Source: Evansella caseinilytica (GTDB taxonomy: Bacteria > Bacillota > Bacilli > Bacillales > Salisediminibacteriaceae). Taken from it: a stretch of DNA of 64,000 bases. The position numbers were made by a program, and so were the translations under genes. Below are positions 33,431 to 42,220 of this stretch, in pieces. Under the pieces are notes generated by a model that was given only the letters and a program-made list of their open reading frames with translations, made no database searches and was not told where the DNA came from. Where the stretch lies: NCBI RefSeq assembly GCF_900107275.1, contig NZ_FNPI01000004.1, forward strand, positions 285,256 through 349,255, read 5' to 3'. Every line of letters starts with the position of its first letter. Position 1 is the first letter of the stretch.

Positions 33431-34567
33431 ATGTTTCCGCAAAACTATGATGAAAATCCGTTTATAGTCATCTGGGAGCTGACTCGCGCCTGCGAATTGA
33501 AATGTCTCCACTGCCGCGCGGAAGCCCAGTATCACCGGCATCCGCTGGAACTGACCTTCGAAGAGGGGAAAAGACTGATTGACGATATTCATGCAATGGG
33601 GAATCCAATGCTCGTGTTCACCGGCGGAGATCCGTTAATGCGCACGGATGTCTTCGATATTGCCAAATATGCGGTGGACAAAGGTGTCCGCGTTTCCATG
33701 ACCCCTTCAGCAACACCGAATGTCACGAAGGAGGCAATGAAAAAAGCAAAGGAGGTCGGTCTATCGCGATGGGCATTCAGCTTGGATGGTCCGAATGCCG
33801 CCATCCATGATCATTTTCGCGGTACGGACGGGTCGTTTGCGTTGACAAGAAACGCGATCAACTATTTGCACGAGCTCGATATGCCGATTCAAATCAACAC
33901 GGTGATATCACGCTATAATTACGATCATTTAAATGAAATGGCGCAGCTTGTTGAAGAATTAAATTGCGTGCTGTGGAGCGTTTTTTTCCTCGTTCCAACC
34001 GGAAGGGGACAGGAAGCGGATATGATCACTCCGGCAGAGCACGAAAAAGTGTTTCAGTGGCTTTACGATTTGTCCAAGAAAGTTCGTTTTGACATCAAAA
34101 CAACGGCGGCGCAGCACTATCGCCGAGTCGTCATTCAGAACAAAATGAGGGAAAAAGGAAATGGCGCAAACCGCAGGGAAATACAGTACAAAGATGCGCT
34201 CATGAAAGGGGCGACGGGACAAATTGACGGTCTCGGCCGGGCGCCAAAAGGGGTAAATGACGGCAACGGCTTTGTTTTCATCTCCCATATCGGCGATGTT
34301 TATCCGAGCGGCCTGCTGCCTATCAAAGCTGGAAATGTTAGAAATACACCGTTATCCAATATCTATCGTGAGTCGGAAATATTTACGTCGCTAAGAAATC
34401 CCGACCTGTATAAAGGGAAATGCGGCGTTTGTGAATTCAGGCACGTCTGCGGTGGATCGCGCTCCCGCGCTTACGCCATCACCGGCGATTATTTGGAAAG
34501 TGAGCCGTACTGTGTTTATATCCCGCAAGCAGTGAGAAAGAAGAAAGCGGCGAATGATGACAGGTAA
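33431..34567 (+). CDS. Radical SAM/SPASM protein (TIGR04053 type)
   Basis: A 378-residue enzyme. Cys21, Cys25 and Cys28 (CELKCLHC) hold the SAM-binding 4Fe-4S cluster, and FTGGDPLMR is the SAM-binding GGE-like motif. The C-terminal SPASM part has GKCGVCEFRHVCGGSRSRAY and ESEPYC for further clusters. Relatives include heme-pathway enzymes AhbD and NirJ and peptide-modifying enzymes. The short N-terminus before the first Cys and the TIGR04053-like pattern argue for the former type, but the substrate is unknown. GGGAGGAAG lies 5 bases before the ATG. The FNR-type box upstream fits an oxygen-sensitive enzyme used without air. Confidence 0.9.
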   Translation: MFPQNYDENPFIVIWELTRACELKCLHCRAEAQYHRHPLELTFEEGKRLIDDIHAMGNPMLVFTGGDPLMRTDVFDIAKYAVDKGVRVSMTPSATPNVTKEAMKKAKEVGLSRWAFSLDGPNAAIHDHFRGTDGSFALTRNAINYLHELDMPIQINTVISRYNYDHLNEMAQLVEELNCVLWSVFFLVPTGRGQEADMITPAEHEKVFQWLYDLSKKVRFDIKTTAAQHYRRVVIQNKMREKGNGANRREIQYKDALMKGATGQIDGLGRAPKGVNDGNGFVFISHIGDVYPSGLLPIKAGNVRNTPLSNIYRESEIFTSLRNPDLYKGKCGVCEFRHVCGGSRSRAYAITGDYLESEPYCVYIPQAVRKKKAANDDR

Positions 34568-34627
34568 AAACGAGCGGCTGCAATGCTAACTTTTTACAGC
34601 TCACCAACGAAACATAAAAGCAACAGC

Positions 34628-34690
34628 AAAGGCATTCTCACACTTGGACGGACGTCGTATCCGTTTAAGCCCGCGGAGAATGCCTTTTTT
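34628..34690 (+). terminator. Terminator of the radical SAM gene
   Basis: AAAGGCATTCTC and GAGAATGCCTTT form a 12-bp perfect stem, with a smaller CGGA/TCCG stem inside, followed by TTTTTT. It lies 60 bases past the stop codon. Confidence 0.92.
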
Positions 34691-34753
34691 GGTAAAGGGT
34701 ACTTTTAAGAGCGGGTTCAAACAGGTTTGAGCTCACTGTTAAACTGAGCTATT

Positions 34754-35075
34754 CTAATAAAATAACGATAGTACAAGTATCATAAAGATAATGAATACAA
34801 TCGCTCCTAAAACAACCAAAGACATACGTTTCAACAAACTATTCTCTTCACGCATAACGATGCCCCCAACATTACTCTAGAAGGGCAGGCCATAGTTGAA
34901 TGTGATGAGCTTACATTTTGAGAAATTGCAATTAAATCAGATGACAGTCCAACTTGCCCGGCTGTTTGTATTTGCAACTTAATAAACATCGCATTAGATC
35001 CAGTGTTACTTCCTGTAAGAAATCCCCCTATTCCTCCAATAAGAGGAGATATAAGTAAAAAACTACTTCCTAATT
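34754..35075 (-). pseudogene. L-lactate permease (LctP/LutP) remnant
   Basis: On the minus strand one frame reads SPLIGGIGGFLTGSNTGSNA, MFIKLQIQTAGQVGLSS and LIAISQNVSSSHSTMACPSR, which is the highly conserved C-terminal third of LctP-type lactate/glycolate permeases. After a one-base shift the end reads REENSLLKRMSLVVLGAIVF to a stop at 34754. The N-terminal two thirds are missing. The region is richer in A+T than its neighbours. It borders the equally damaged regulator at 35265, so both may come from one lost lactate or amino-acid locus. Confidence 0.8.
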
Positions 35076-35264
35076 ATACTGAATAAGATACAAGACTGTG
35101 TTTATTTGTTTATTCAACATGACATTATCACTTGTGAAAATCGTGCCCCTTGTTATAATTTAATTAAGAATAAAATCCACTATAGTAGATTTTATTCCGT
35201 GATATTAAATGGTTAGTGTATTGTCAAGAAAAAAATCCTACCACAGTAAAAAAAAGGAGCTTAT

Positions 35265-35812
35265 ATGGATTTTGGAACAAACGTAAAAAAAGAAGCCTAA
35301 CTTTAGAAGAATTAGCCAAGCGTTCAAATGTCAGTAGATCCATGTTATCAATGATTGAAAGAGGAGAAAAAAATCCCACTATTCAGGTTGCTTATCAAAT
35401 TGCAGAGGGTCTAGAAGTAACCGTTTCTTACTTGTTAGGAGAGCAACAGAAAAGTAAAGTGATTGTTATTAGATCAGATCAAAAGTTGGTATATAAGGAT
35501 GAAACTACAGGTTTTGAAAGACATCTTTTATCGCCTGCTTTTTCAGTAAGGGGAATAGAATTTATTCAAACTATAATACCACCTTTACAGAATACTGGTA
35601 CCTTTCCTGCTCACAAAAAAGGGGTGAAAGAATATATTCATGTAGTAAAAGAGAGATTAAAAGTTGAACTAGGTGAACGACCGGAAACTTACGTACTAGA
35701 AGGGGGAGATTCAATCTATTTTGAAGCAGATTTAAAACATCGATTCACAAACCTTTCAAATATGGAATGCCATTATTTTTTGATCATTGATTCACATCAA
35801 TATTACAAATAA
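35265..35812 (+). pseudogene. XRE-cupin transcriptional regulator with N-terminal frameshift
   Basis: The body of the protein is intact: a helix-turn-helix (LTLEELAKRSNVSRSMLSMI, then RGEKNPTIQVAYQIAEGL) and a C-terminal cupin domain (FPAHKKGVKEYIHVVKERLK, EGGDSIYFEADLKHRF). Its only good start, the ATG at 35265 preceded by AAAAGGAG with 6-base spacing, is in a different frame and reads MDFGTNVKKEA then stop. The frames meet at a run of seven A (35285-35291). A net loss of one base, plus about four residues of the first helix, explains this. In-frame translation from 35216 would lack a ribosome binding site. The gene is probably inactive; base composition is A+T-rich. Confidence 0.68.
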
Positions 35813-35973
35813 ACACATAAAATTAAAAACTTGCTGCCATTCTTATGGTATTAAGATTTTTAACTTTTCATTAGCTTAGGATAACAAACACGAAGAGCCG
35901 AGCTTGCACGTAAATGGAGCTTATACATAAACAAGCATTTATTTTTTTATAACCAGCTTTGCTTTATTGCCAG

Positions 35974-36010
35974 AGAGCGGGTCAAAAATCAGTTTTTGAT
36001 CCACTCTTTT
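35974..36010. terminator. Terminator before ilvA
   Basis: AGAG-C-GGGTCAAAAA and TTTTTGATCC-A-CTCT pair in a long stem with a 3-base loop (TCAG region) and TTTT after it. It ends transcription coming from the XRE-cupin remnant. No T-box (GGGTGG...ACC) is present between here and ilvA. Confidence 0.85.
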
Positions 36011-36116
36011 ATTTATTTAAAATTTTACGACTTTAGTGCACTTAAGGGTGGTTGTGTTTATTCGTTTATGGTAGTATGAATTTACATTCTTTTTGGCAGG
36101 AAGGACCAGACCGACA

Positions 36117-37376
36117 ATGAGTAAAACGTTAACGAAAATTCAAATTAAAGATATTATTATCGCCCATCAAATGTTAAAGGACATCGTCGTCAAAACACCG
36201 CTGCAGAAGGACTCGATATTGTCGGAAAGATACGGCTGCAACGTGTATTTAAAGCGCGAGGACCTGCAAGTGGTGCGATCCTTTAAGCTTCGTGGAGCAT
36301 ATTATTTAATGCAGAGCCTGACGAAAGCAGAGCTTCAAAACGGCGTCGTATGCGCGAGCGCCGGCAACCACGCTCAGGGGGTGGCGTACTCCTGTAAAGT
36401 ACTCGGAGTAAAAGGGCGAATATTTATGCCGACAACGACACCGCGCCAGAAAGTTTCCCGCGTGGAATTTTTCGGCGGACCGTTCATCGAAGTTGTTCTT
36501 ACCGGGGATACGTTTGACGATTCCTATCATGAGGCAGTTTCTTATTGCGAGCAACAGCAAATGGCGTTTATCCATCCGTTTGATGATGAAAAGACGATCG
36601 CCGGCCAGGGAACGGTCGGTATTGAAATATTGGATGCCATCGACGAGCCGGTTTCTCACATGTTTATGAGCGTCGGCGGCGGCGGATTGATATCCGGTGT
36701 CGGCTCCTATATCAAAAATATCAGTCCGGCGACGAAAATTATCGGTGTCGAGCCGAGCGGCGCGCCGGCGATGAAAAGAGCGTTTGAAAGCAATAAAGTT
36801 GTCAACCTTGACTGTATCGATAAGTTTGTCGACGGTGCCGCGGTAAAGCAGGTGGGCGAGCTGACATTTGAAATCGCCAGGGATGTGGTGGATGATATCG
36901 TCCTCGTTCCGGAAGGGAAAGTATGCTCAGCACTCCTGGATTTATACAATGAAAACGCAATTGTCGCAGAACCGGCCGGGGCCATGCCGATTGCTGCGCT
37001 TGATGCTTACAAAGAGGAAATAAAGGGAAAAAATATCGTTTGTATCGTAAGCGGCGGCAACAATGATATTGACCGGATGCAGGAAATCAAAGAAAGATCG
37101 CTCATCTACGAAGGCTACAAGCATTATTTCATTGTGAATTTTCCACAGCGGGTTGGCGCGCTGCGGGAGTTTATGCGCGACGTCCTTGGGGAAACGGACG
37201 ATATTACCCGCTTCGAATACACGAAGAAAAACAATCGCGATAAAGGACCAGTGCTTGTCGGGATTGAGCTCAAGCATAAGGAAGATTATCAGCCGCTGAT
37301 TGACCGCATGAATAAAAAGGGCTTTGCTTATACAGACATCAATAAGGATCAAAATTTATTTAATTTGCTAATATAA
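36117..37376 (+). CDS. ilvA: Threonine dehydratase, biosynthetic
   Basis: A 419-residue PLP enzyme that converts threonine to 2-oxobutanoate, the first step of isoleucine synthesis. The PLP lysine is Lys57 in RSFKLRGAY; the phosphate loop is MSVGGGGLISGVGSY; and NHAQGVAY supports the ring. The C-terminal 80 residues are a single ACT-like regulatory domain (YFIVNFPQRVGALREFMRDV), as in B. subtilis IlvA (422 residues), so feedback by isoleucine is likely. AGGAAGG lies 10 bases before the ATG. It is a single gene; the leader shows no T-box. Confidence 0.95.
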   Translation: MSKTLTKIQIKDIIIAHQMLKDIVVKTPLQKDSILSERYGCNVYLKREDLQVVRSFKLRGAYYLMQSLTKAELQNGVVCASAGNHAQGVAYSCKVLGVKGRIFMPTTTPRQKVSRVEFFGGPFIEVVLTGDTFDDSYHEAVSYCEQQQMAFIHPFDDEKTIAGQGTVGIEILDAIDEPVSHMFMSVGGGGLISGVGSYIKNISPATKIIGVEPSGAPAMKRAFESNKVVNLDCIDKFVDGAAVKQVGELTFEIARDVVDDIVLVPEGKVCSALLDLYNENAIVAEPAGAMPIAALDAYKEEIKGKNIVCIVSGGNNDIDRMQEIKERSLIYEGYKHYFIVNFPQRVGALREFMRDVLGETDDITRFEYTKKNNRDKGPVLVGIELKHKEDYQPLIDRMNKKGFAYTDINKDQNLFNLLI

Positions 37377-37384
37377 TTTTCCAG

Positions 37385-37427
37385 GCTGCCTCAAAAGAAA
37401 GGATACATTCTTTGGGCAGCTTTTTTT
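37385..37427 (+). terminator. Terminator of ilvA
   Basis: GCTGCC-T-CAAA and TTTG-GGCAGC form the stem, followed by seven T. It begins 9 bases after the ilvA stop codon. Confidence 0.92.
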
Positions 37428-37520
37428 GTATGTGTTAAACAAATAGACGATTCACTGTCATTATCTTCGTCCACCCGTGTTATAATGAACGAATGGAGAA
37501 AGTGTAAAGGAGAGGAAAAA

Positions 37521-37961
37521 ATGCCGGGAGAACTGAAAGCCATCTGGATAAAACGCATAAAGCAAGGGCCGATGGATCCGGTGGAGAAAGCAGCATTAAT
37601 CGAGAATAAAGGAATTGTCGATAATGCCAATGTCGGCGGCAAACGTCAAGTAACGATCATCGTGGAGGAAGTGTGGCAGGAATTGATGGAGGAGACGGGA
37701 GCAAAGCTTGATCCATCTTCCAGGCGCGCCAATTTGCTGGTCAGTAATATCCAGCTCCAAAACAGCCGTGGCAAAATCCTTCAAGTAGGGGATTGCAAGA
37801 TCCGAATATACGGTGAAACGAAGCCGTGTGAACAAATGAATGCCGCTTTCCAGGGGCTGAGGGAAGCGATGGTTCCCGGCTGGCGGGGCGGAGCTTACGG
37901 CGTTGTGCTCAACAGCGGGGAAATCCGTATCGGCGACCGCGTGGAACTGACGGAGGACTAG
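37521..37961 (+). CDS. MOSC-domain protein
   Basis: A 146-residue protein that is all MOSC domain: GIVDNANVGGKRQVTIIVEE near residue 30, LDPSSRRANLLVSNIQL, the conserved Cys in GETKPCEQMN and ending VVLNSGEIRIGDRVEL. MOSC proteins bind molybdenum cofactor or carry sulfur via that Cys. The window also holds a molybdenum hydroxylase operon 26 kb away, but there is no direct link. AAGGAG lies 8 bases before the ATG at 37521. A strong terminator follows the stop. Confidence 0.9.
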   Translation: MPGELKAIWIKRIKQGPMDPVEKAALIENKGIVDNANVGGKRQVTIIVEEVWQELMEETGAKLDPSSRRANLLVSNIQLQNSRGKILQVGDCKIRIYGETKPCEQMNAAFQGLREAMVPGWRGGAYGVVLNSGEIRIGDRVELTED

Positions 37962-37965
37962 CTTG

Positions 37966-38020
37966 AAGAGGGTGTTTCAGAAGCTGTCAACGGCATCGTT
38001 TTTTCTGAGACACCTTCTTT
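37966..38020. terminator. Terminator of the MOSC gene
   Basis: AAGAGGGTGTTTCAGAA and TTCTGAGACACCTTCTT form a 16-pair stem with few mismatches and a T-rich loop. It begins 5 bases after the stop. The core (GTGTCTCA) resembles the second hairpin of the double-hairpin repeats. Confidence 0.82.
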
Positions 38021-38111
38021 GCTGTCATTTCCGTTCCAGTAGCGGCGCGGGACGGATACGCTACAATCGTGCTCCCTTTCATAATCTCGCAAATATCGTT
38101 AACAATATAAT

Positions 38112-38583
38112 AAGGTGCAAAAAGGACATCACAGCGGCAAGAAGGTCGAGGCGCGGCAGGCTCGAGCAGCACAGCGTACACCAAACGTACGTGAGCAGCG
38201 GAGAGGCAACGCAACGATGAGATTCGCAGGCGCAGTTTCCCGGACTTTTTGAACATCCTCTATCAAGTGTGAGTTCAAAAAGGAGGACATAACAGCGGCA
38301 AGAAGGTCGAGGCGCGGCAGGCTCGAGCAGCACAGCGTACACCAAACGTACGTGAGCAGCGAAGAGGCAACGCAACGATGAGATTCGCAGGCGCAGTTTC
38401 CCGGACTTTTTGAACATCCTCTATAAAGTGTGAGTTCAAAAAGGAGGACATAACAGCGGCAAGAAGGTCGAGGCGCGGCAGGCTCGAGCAGCACAGCGTA
38501 CACCAAACGTACGTGAGCAGCGGAGAGGCAACGCAACGATGAGATTCGCAGGCGCTGTTTCCCGGACTTTTTGAACATCCTTA
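38112..38583. repeat. Three tandem MITE-like copies, 161-bp period
   Basis: The block GCGGCAAGAAGGTCGAGGCG recurs at 38134, 38295 and 38456, so the period is exactly 161 bases. Each unit runs from (GTTCAAAAAGGAGGACAT) to (GACTTTTTGAACATCC) and is the reverse orientation of the element at 13340. The first unit has a decayed left end (GTGCAAAAAGGACATC). Units two and three are nearly identical. Translations of these units give Cys/Arg/Leu-rich frames that are not genes. Confidence 0.88.
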
Positions 38584-38632
38584 TCTTAATACGATGCAGC
38601 AGCGGCTGCAGATGAAAGGCTGGTGATGGAAG

Positions 38633-41173
38633 ATGAATAGCTTGACAGCTGTCTATACCAATGCTGTGCAGCAGTTGAAGCAAAAAATGAACGATGACAT
38701 CAACGATTATCTCGGGCGACACGATGAACTGCCTGCCCTTGAGCAATACCTCGCCGACCGAACGCAGTTTATCGACAGCCTGTGGTTGAATATTTGGCTG
38801 AACCGGGCGAAAAACAGCGTCTCAAAAACGGACAAGACCGCTTTTTTAACAGAGCGCGGTTATGAGACGGAGAACATCAAGCGCAAACTATTGAATCAGT
38901 TGTTTGAGCATGAAATCAGAAATTATCCTTCGTTTGATGCCGTTCAATGGCTGCAGAAAAAATATTCGGATGACCAGCCCGCCTGGCAGCAAACATATGA
39001 AACTGCAAGAAAAAAATACATACAACAGGAAAAAAAGAGAAAGCTTCTTCGGAAAGTGACGGAAGCCTTTTCACAAATGAGCGATTATCAAAAAACGCTG
39101 ATCTATCTTTCCATTCGCTATCATACCGCCTTGAAGCTTAGCCAAATTTTTGCTGGCAGCGATAAATATCTCTCCGCTCCCAATGGAGAATTGCACGCCG
39201 TCGGGAAGCTTTCGGCGGAGGATTATTTTTCGGCAGCTGATTTGTTTACGGAGTACACCGGCAACGTGTTATATATAGACCACCGGCACCGCTATATCGA
39301 ATACGAAACGTTCCGGGCTGTCATTGAACCGCTGATTTACGCTGAAACATATAACACAGCAATGACCTCCTTTTTTGGTCAGCTAAACGACACATTTTTT
39401 CAGCAATATGCGGAACTGTACGAGGAAGAATTAACGCGGGACGCGCTGGCAGAGATCGTGGCTGATGACGTGAATGACTTAGTGGACAGTTACCTCGCCG
39501 TGATGGAGGAAGAAATCGTCGCCGATCTGCTTGAACTAGCGAAAAAGCCGTTCGACGAAGCAACGCACCTGGAATTGTATACAAAAAGCGTCTCCGCAAG
39601 GGAACAGCGAAAAAACGATCGCGCCTTGGAAATTGCAAAGAAGCAGGAACAGGAAGCAAGAATTCTTGAAGATATTTTCGGAAGGGAATACTCTCCGCCG
39701 CCGGGACGGAACATTCATTACGTCCTGCATATCGGCGACACAAACACCGGAAAAACACATCGCGCCCTGCAGCGGATGAAAGCAGGGGCAAGCGGTCTGT
39801 ACCTTGCACCTCTCCGGTTGTTGGCGCTTGAAGTTTACGATAAATTGAACGATGACGGCATTCCCTGCTCGCTAAAAACCGGGGAAGAGGAAAAAGAGAC
39901 GCCTGGAGCACAGCATATTTCCAGCACCGTTGAAATGTTTTCAGAAAAAGAATTTTACGATGTGATAGTCATTGACGAAGCGCAGATGATTGCCGACAAG
40001 GATCGCGGCTTTTCATGGTACAAAGCAATGACGAAAGCGAATGCCGGCGAAGTGCACATTATCGGCAGCAAAAATTCACTGGGAATGATCTCGCAGTTAC
40101 TTGGCGATTCTCGCATAACCATCCGGACATATGAACGGGAAACGCCGCTGCAAGTGGAAAAAAAGCCGTTTCAACTGAAGCAAACGAAAAAAGGGGATGC
40201 GCTGGTTTGCTTTTCACGAAAGCGGGTTCTCGAAACTGCTGCCGCCTTAGAAAACGATGGTTATCGGGCAAGCATGATCTACGGCAGCATGCCCCCGGAA
40301 ACGCGAAAAAAGCAAATACACCAGTTTATCAACGGGGAAACGACGGTGATCGTGGCCACGGACGCCATCGGCATGGGACTGAATTTGCCGATCCGGCGCA
40401 TCGTTTTTTTGGAAAATGAAAAGTTTGACGGCACGAGAAGAAGATATTTAACCTCGCAGGAAGTCAAACAAATTGCCGGCAGGGCAGGGAGAAAAGGGAT
40501 ATACGACATCGGGAAAGTCGCCTTTACGAAGGACATCAAACGGATGAAAACCCTGCTCCGTCAGGATGATTTTCCTGTACAAACGTTTGCCGTTGCCCCG
40601 ACTAATACGATTTTTGAACGGTTCCAAAAATATTATCGTGACTTAGGGACGTTTTTTGAGCTTTGGGAAAAATTCAAAAGCCCGAAAGGAACAAGGAAAG
40701 CTTCACTTCAGGAAGAACGGGAGCTTTATGAAATGATCCGCGGCACGGAAATCGATGCCAGACTGCCGATGATGGAGCTGTACGGATTTTTGCATCTTCC
40801 TTTTTCAAAAAAAGAATCTGCGCTTATTGATCAATGGCGCGAAACGATGATCGCCGTGGCGCAGGGAAAACAACTTCCCGAGCCGAAAGTCACCGGCAGC
40901 TCCTTGGAGGAGTTAGAGCTCAGCTATAAAGCCGTTGGACTGCATTTGCTGTTTTTATACCGGCTGGGGAAAAAAACGGAAGCCATCTATTGGGAACGAC
41001 TTCGGCAAGAAATCAGCGATGCCGTCCACGAGGCCTTGAACAATGACGTCAAAACGTTTACCAAAAAATGCAACCGGTGCGGAACGGCGCTTGCTTACAA
41101 TTTTCGTTATCCCGTTTGCAACCGCTGCTTTGCGGCAAGAGAGAAGCGGCGGTCACTTTTTTACAGCAGATGA
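38633..41173 (+). CDS. Suv3-family RNA helicase with C-terminal zinc ribbon
   Basis: An 846-residue superfamily 2 helicase. The first 340 residues are helical and family-specific. The core has Walker A GDTNTGKTH (Lys374), APLRLLALEVYDKL (motif Ia as in Suv3), DEAQ at 448-451, FSRKRV, ATDAIGMGLN and QIAGRAGRKG (613-620). The region after it (DLGTFFELWEKFKS) matches the SUV3 C-terminal domain. Cys813, Cys816, Cys829 and Cys832 form a zinc ribbon at the end. Mitochondrial Suv3 unwinds RNA for degradation; the bacterial form is presumed to act in RNA turnover. A GATGGAAG site precedes the ATG. cvfB, an RNA-binding protein gene, follows after 83 bases on the same strand, supporting a role on RNA. 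Confidence 0.92.
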   Translation: MNSLTAVYTNAVQQLKQKMNDDINDYLGRHDELPALEQYLADRTQFIDSLWLNIWLNRAKNSVSKTDKTAFLTERGYETENIKRKLLNQLFEHEIRNYPSFDAVQWLQKKYSDDQPAWQQTYETARKKYIQQEKKRKLLRKVTEAFSQMSDYQKTLIYLSIRYHTALKLSQIFAGSDKYLSAPNGELHAVGKLSAEDYFSAADLFTEYTGNVLYIDHRHRYIEYETFRAVIEPLIYAETYNTAMTSFFGQLNDTFFQQYAELYEEELTRDALAEIVADDVNDLVDSYLAVMEEEIVADLLELAKKPFDEATHLELYTKSVSAREQRKNDRALEIAKKQEQEARILEDIFGREYSPPPGRNIHYVLHIGDTNTGKTHRALQRMKAGASGLYLAPLRLLALEVYDKLNDDGIPCSLKTGEEEKETPGAQHISSTVEMFSEKEFYDVIVIDEAQMIADKDRGFSWYKAMTKANAGEVHIIGSKNSLGMISQLLGDSRITIRTYERETPLQVEKKPFQLKQTKKGDALVCFSRKRVLETAAALENDGYRASMIYGSMPPETRKKQIHQFINGETTVIVATDAIGMGLNLPIRRIVFLENEKFDGTRRRYLTSQEVKQIAGRAGRKGIYDIGKVAFTKDIKRMKTLLRQDDFPVQTFAVAPTNTIFERFQKYYRDLGTFFELWEKFKSPKGTRKASLQEERELYEMIRGTEIDARLPMMELYGFLHLPFSKKESALIDQWRETMIAVAQGKQLPEPKVTGSSLEELELSYKAVGLHLLFLYRLGKKTEAIYWERLRQEISDAVHEALNNDVKTFTKKCNRCGTALAYNFRYPVCNRCFAAREKRRSLFYSR

Positions 41174-41256
41174 TGCTTAATTTTCGTGAAAAACGTTTTT
41201 ACACCGGCAGTCACGAAGAAAAGTGGAAATATTTATACAGAAAGAAGGAAAAAGAA

Positions 41257-42132
41257 ATGGATCAGATCGAAGCAGGGACAGTACATACATTAACCGTAGC
41301 AAGAAAAATTGAAACTGGCTACGTCTTGACCAACGGCAAAAGGGAAATACTGATGCACGTCAATGAAGCGGAGGAAGACCTTGATGTGAATCAGGAAGTC
41401 GACGTGTTTTTATACCTAGACAAAAAGGGACAGCTCATTGCAACGACAGTTATTCCGGAAATTCTCAAAGGAACGTACGGCTGGGCAAAGGTCGCTGAAT
41501 CAGTTAAACAGCTCGGCGTGTTTGTCGACATCGGCATTCAGAAGGAAATTCTCGTTTCCAAGGACGATTTACCGTTGCTGGAAGGCGTATGGCCCCAGCC
41601 CGGTGATGAATTGTTTGTCACACTGATAACCGACAAAAAGGGACGTTTGCTGGCAAAGCCGGTGACGGAAGACATTATTGAGCAGGAAAGGGACTTGGCG
41701 AAAAAAACGCTGCGGAACGAGCCAATAAGCGGGCGTGTATACCGGTCGACAAAGGTGGGCTCATTTATTATTACAGAGGAAGGCTTCCGTGGTTTCATTC
41801 ATCATACAGAAAGAAAAGATGAACCGCGACTCGGACAATGGGTAGAGGGGAGGATCATCGAGGTAAAGGATGACGGAACCTTGAACGTTTCCATGCGACC
41901 GTTGAAACAGGAAAGCATCAGCGACGATGCGGAAGTGATTTTATCTTATTTGGCCAGTCGCGGGGGCGTGATGCCGTTTACCGACAAAAGCAGCCCCGAT
42001 GACATTCGCGACACGTTCAATCTGAGCAAGGCGGCCTTTAAACGCGCGCTTGGAAGGCTGCTGAAGGCGGGAAAAATCGAGCAAAGAGAAGGGCAAACTT
42101 TTTTGAAAAGGGAAGGGGAAGCGAAGAAATAA
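41257..42132 (+). CDS. cvfB: CvfB (YitL), S1-domain RNA-binding virulence regulator
   Basis: A 291-residue protein, close to B. subtilis YitL (298). It has three S1-like domains: residues 1-65 (GTVHTLTVARKIETGYVLT), 70-140 (YGWAKVAESVKQLGVFVDIG, KEILVSKDDLP) and 150-225 (GRVYRSTKVGSFIITEEGFR), then a C-terminal winged helix (LSYLASRGGVMPFTDKSSPD, FNLSKAAFKRALGRLLKAGK). CvfB binds RNA and controls virulence and stress genes in staphylococci. AGAAGGAAAAAG precedes the ATG; the open frame extends to 41068 within the helicase gene but without a site. Cotranscription with the helicase is likely. Confidence 0.92.
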   Translation: MDQIEAGTVHTLTVARKIETGYVLTNGKREILMHVNEAEEDLDVNQEVDVFLYLDKKGQLIATTVIPEILKGTYGWAKVAESVKQLGVFVDIGIQKEILVSKDDLPLLEGVWPQPGDELFVTLITDKKGRLLAKPVTEDIIEQERDLAKKTLRNEPISGRVYRSTKVGSFIITEEGFRGFIHHTERKDEPRLGQWVEGRIIEVKDDGTLNVSMRPLKQESISDDAEVILSYLASRGGVMPFTDKSSPDDIRDTFNLSKAAFKRALGRLLKAGKIEQREGQTFLKREGEAKK

Positions 42133-42220
42133 TTGTGCTGCGGTTTTGTTTTTCTGAGGAGCGGAGCAGAAGGCGATACGGCGACCGCAAAAATCCGGCG
42201 GGATGAGGATTTTAGATAAC

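Noticed and set aside
33131..33592. Open frame of 153 codons on the minus strand before the radical SAM gene
   Set aside because: It overlaps the start of the radical SAM gene and its Fnr box, has no ribosome binding site and reads as random sequence.
35813..36116. T-box leader before ilvA
   Set aside because: No GGGTGG...ACC antiterminator core or specifier stem could be found; only a terminator for upstream transcription is present.
38112..38583. CRISPR-like array
   Set aside because: The units are 161 bases and nearly identical throughout, with no short repeats separated by unique spacers and no cas genes.
38079..38746. Long minus-strand frames over the tandem repeats (Cys/Arg/Leu-rich proteins)
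   Set aside because: They are translations of the repeat itself, repeat every unit, and run into the helicase gene start; no ribosome site fits.
41068..41256. Longer N-terminus for CvfB
   Set aside because: The upstream frame overlaps the end of the helicase gene and lacks a ribosome site; the ATG at 41257 fits the family length.
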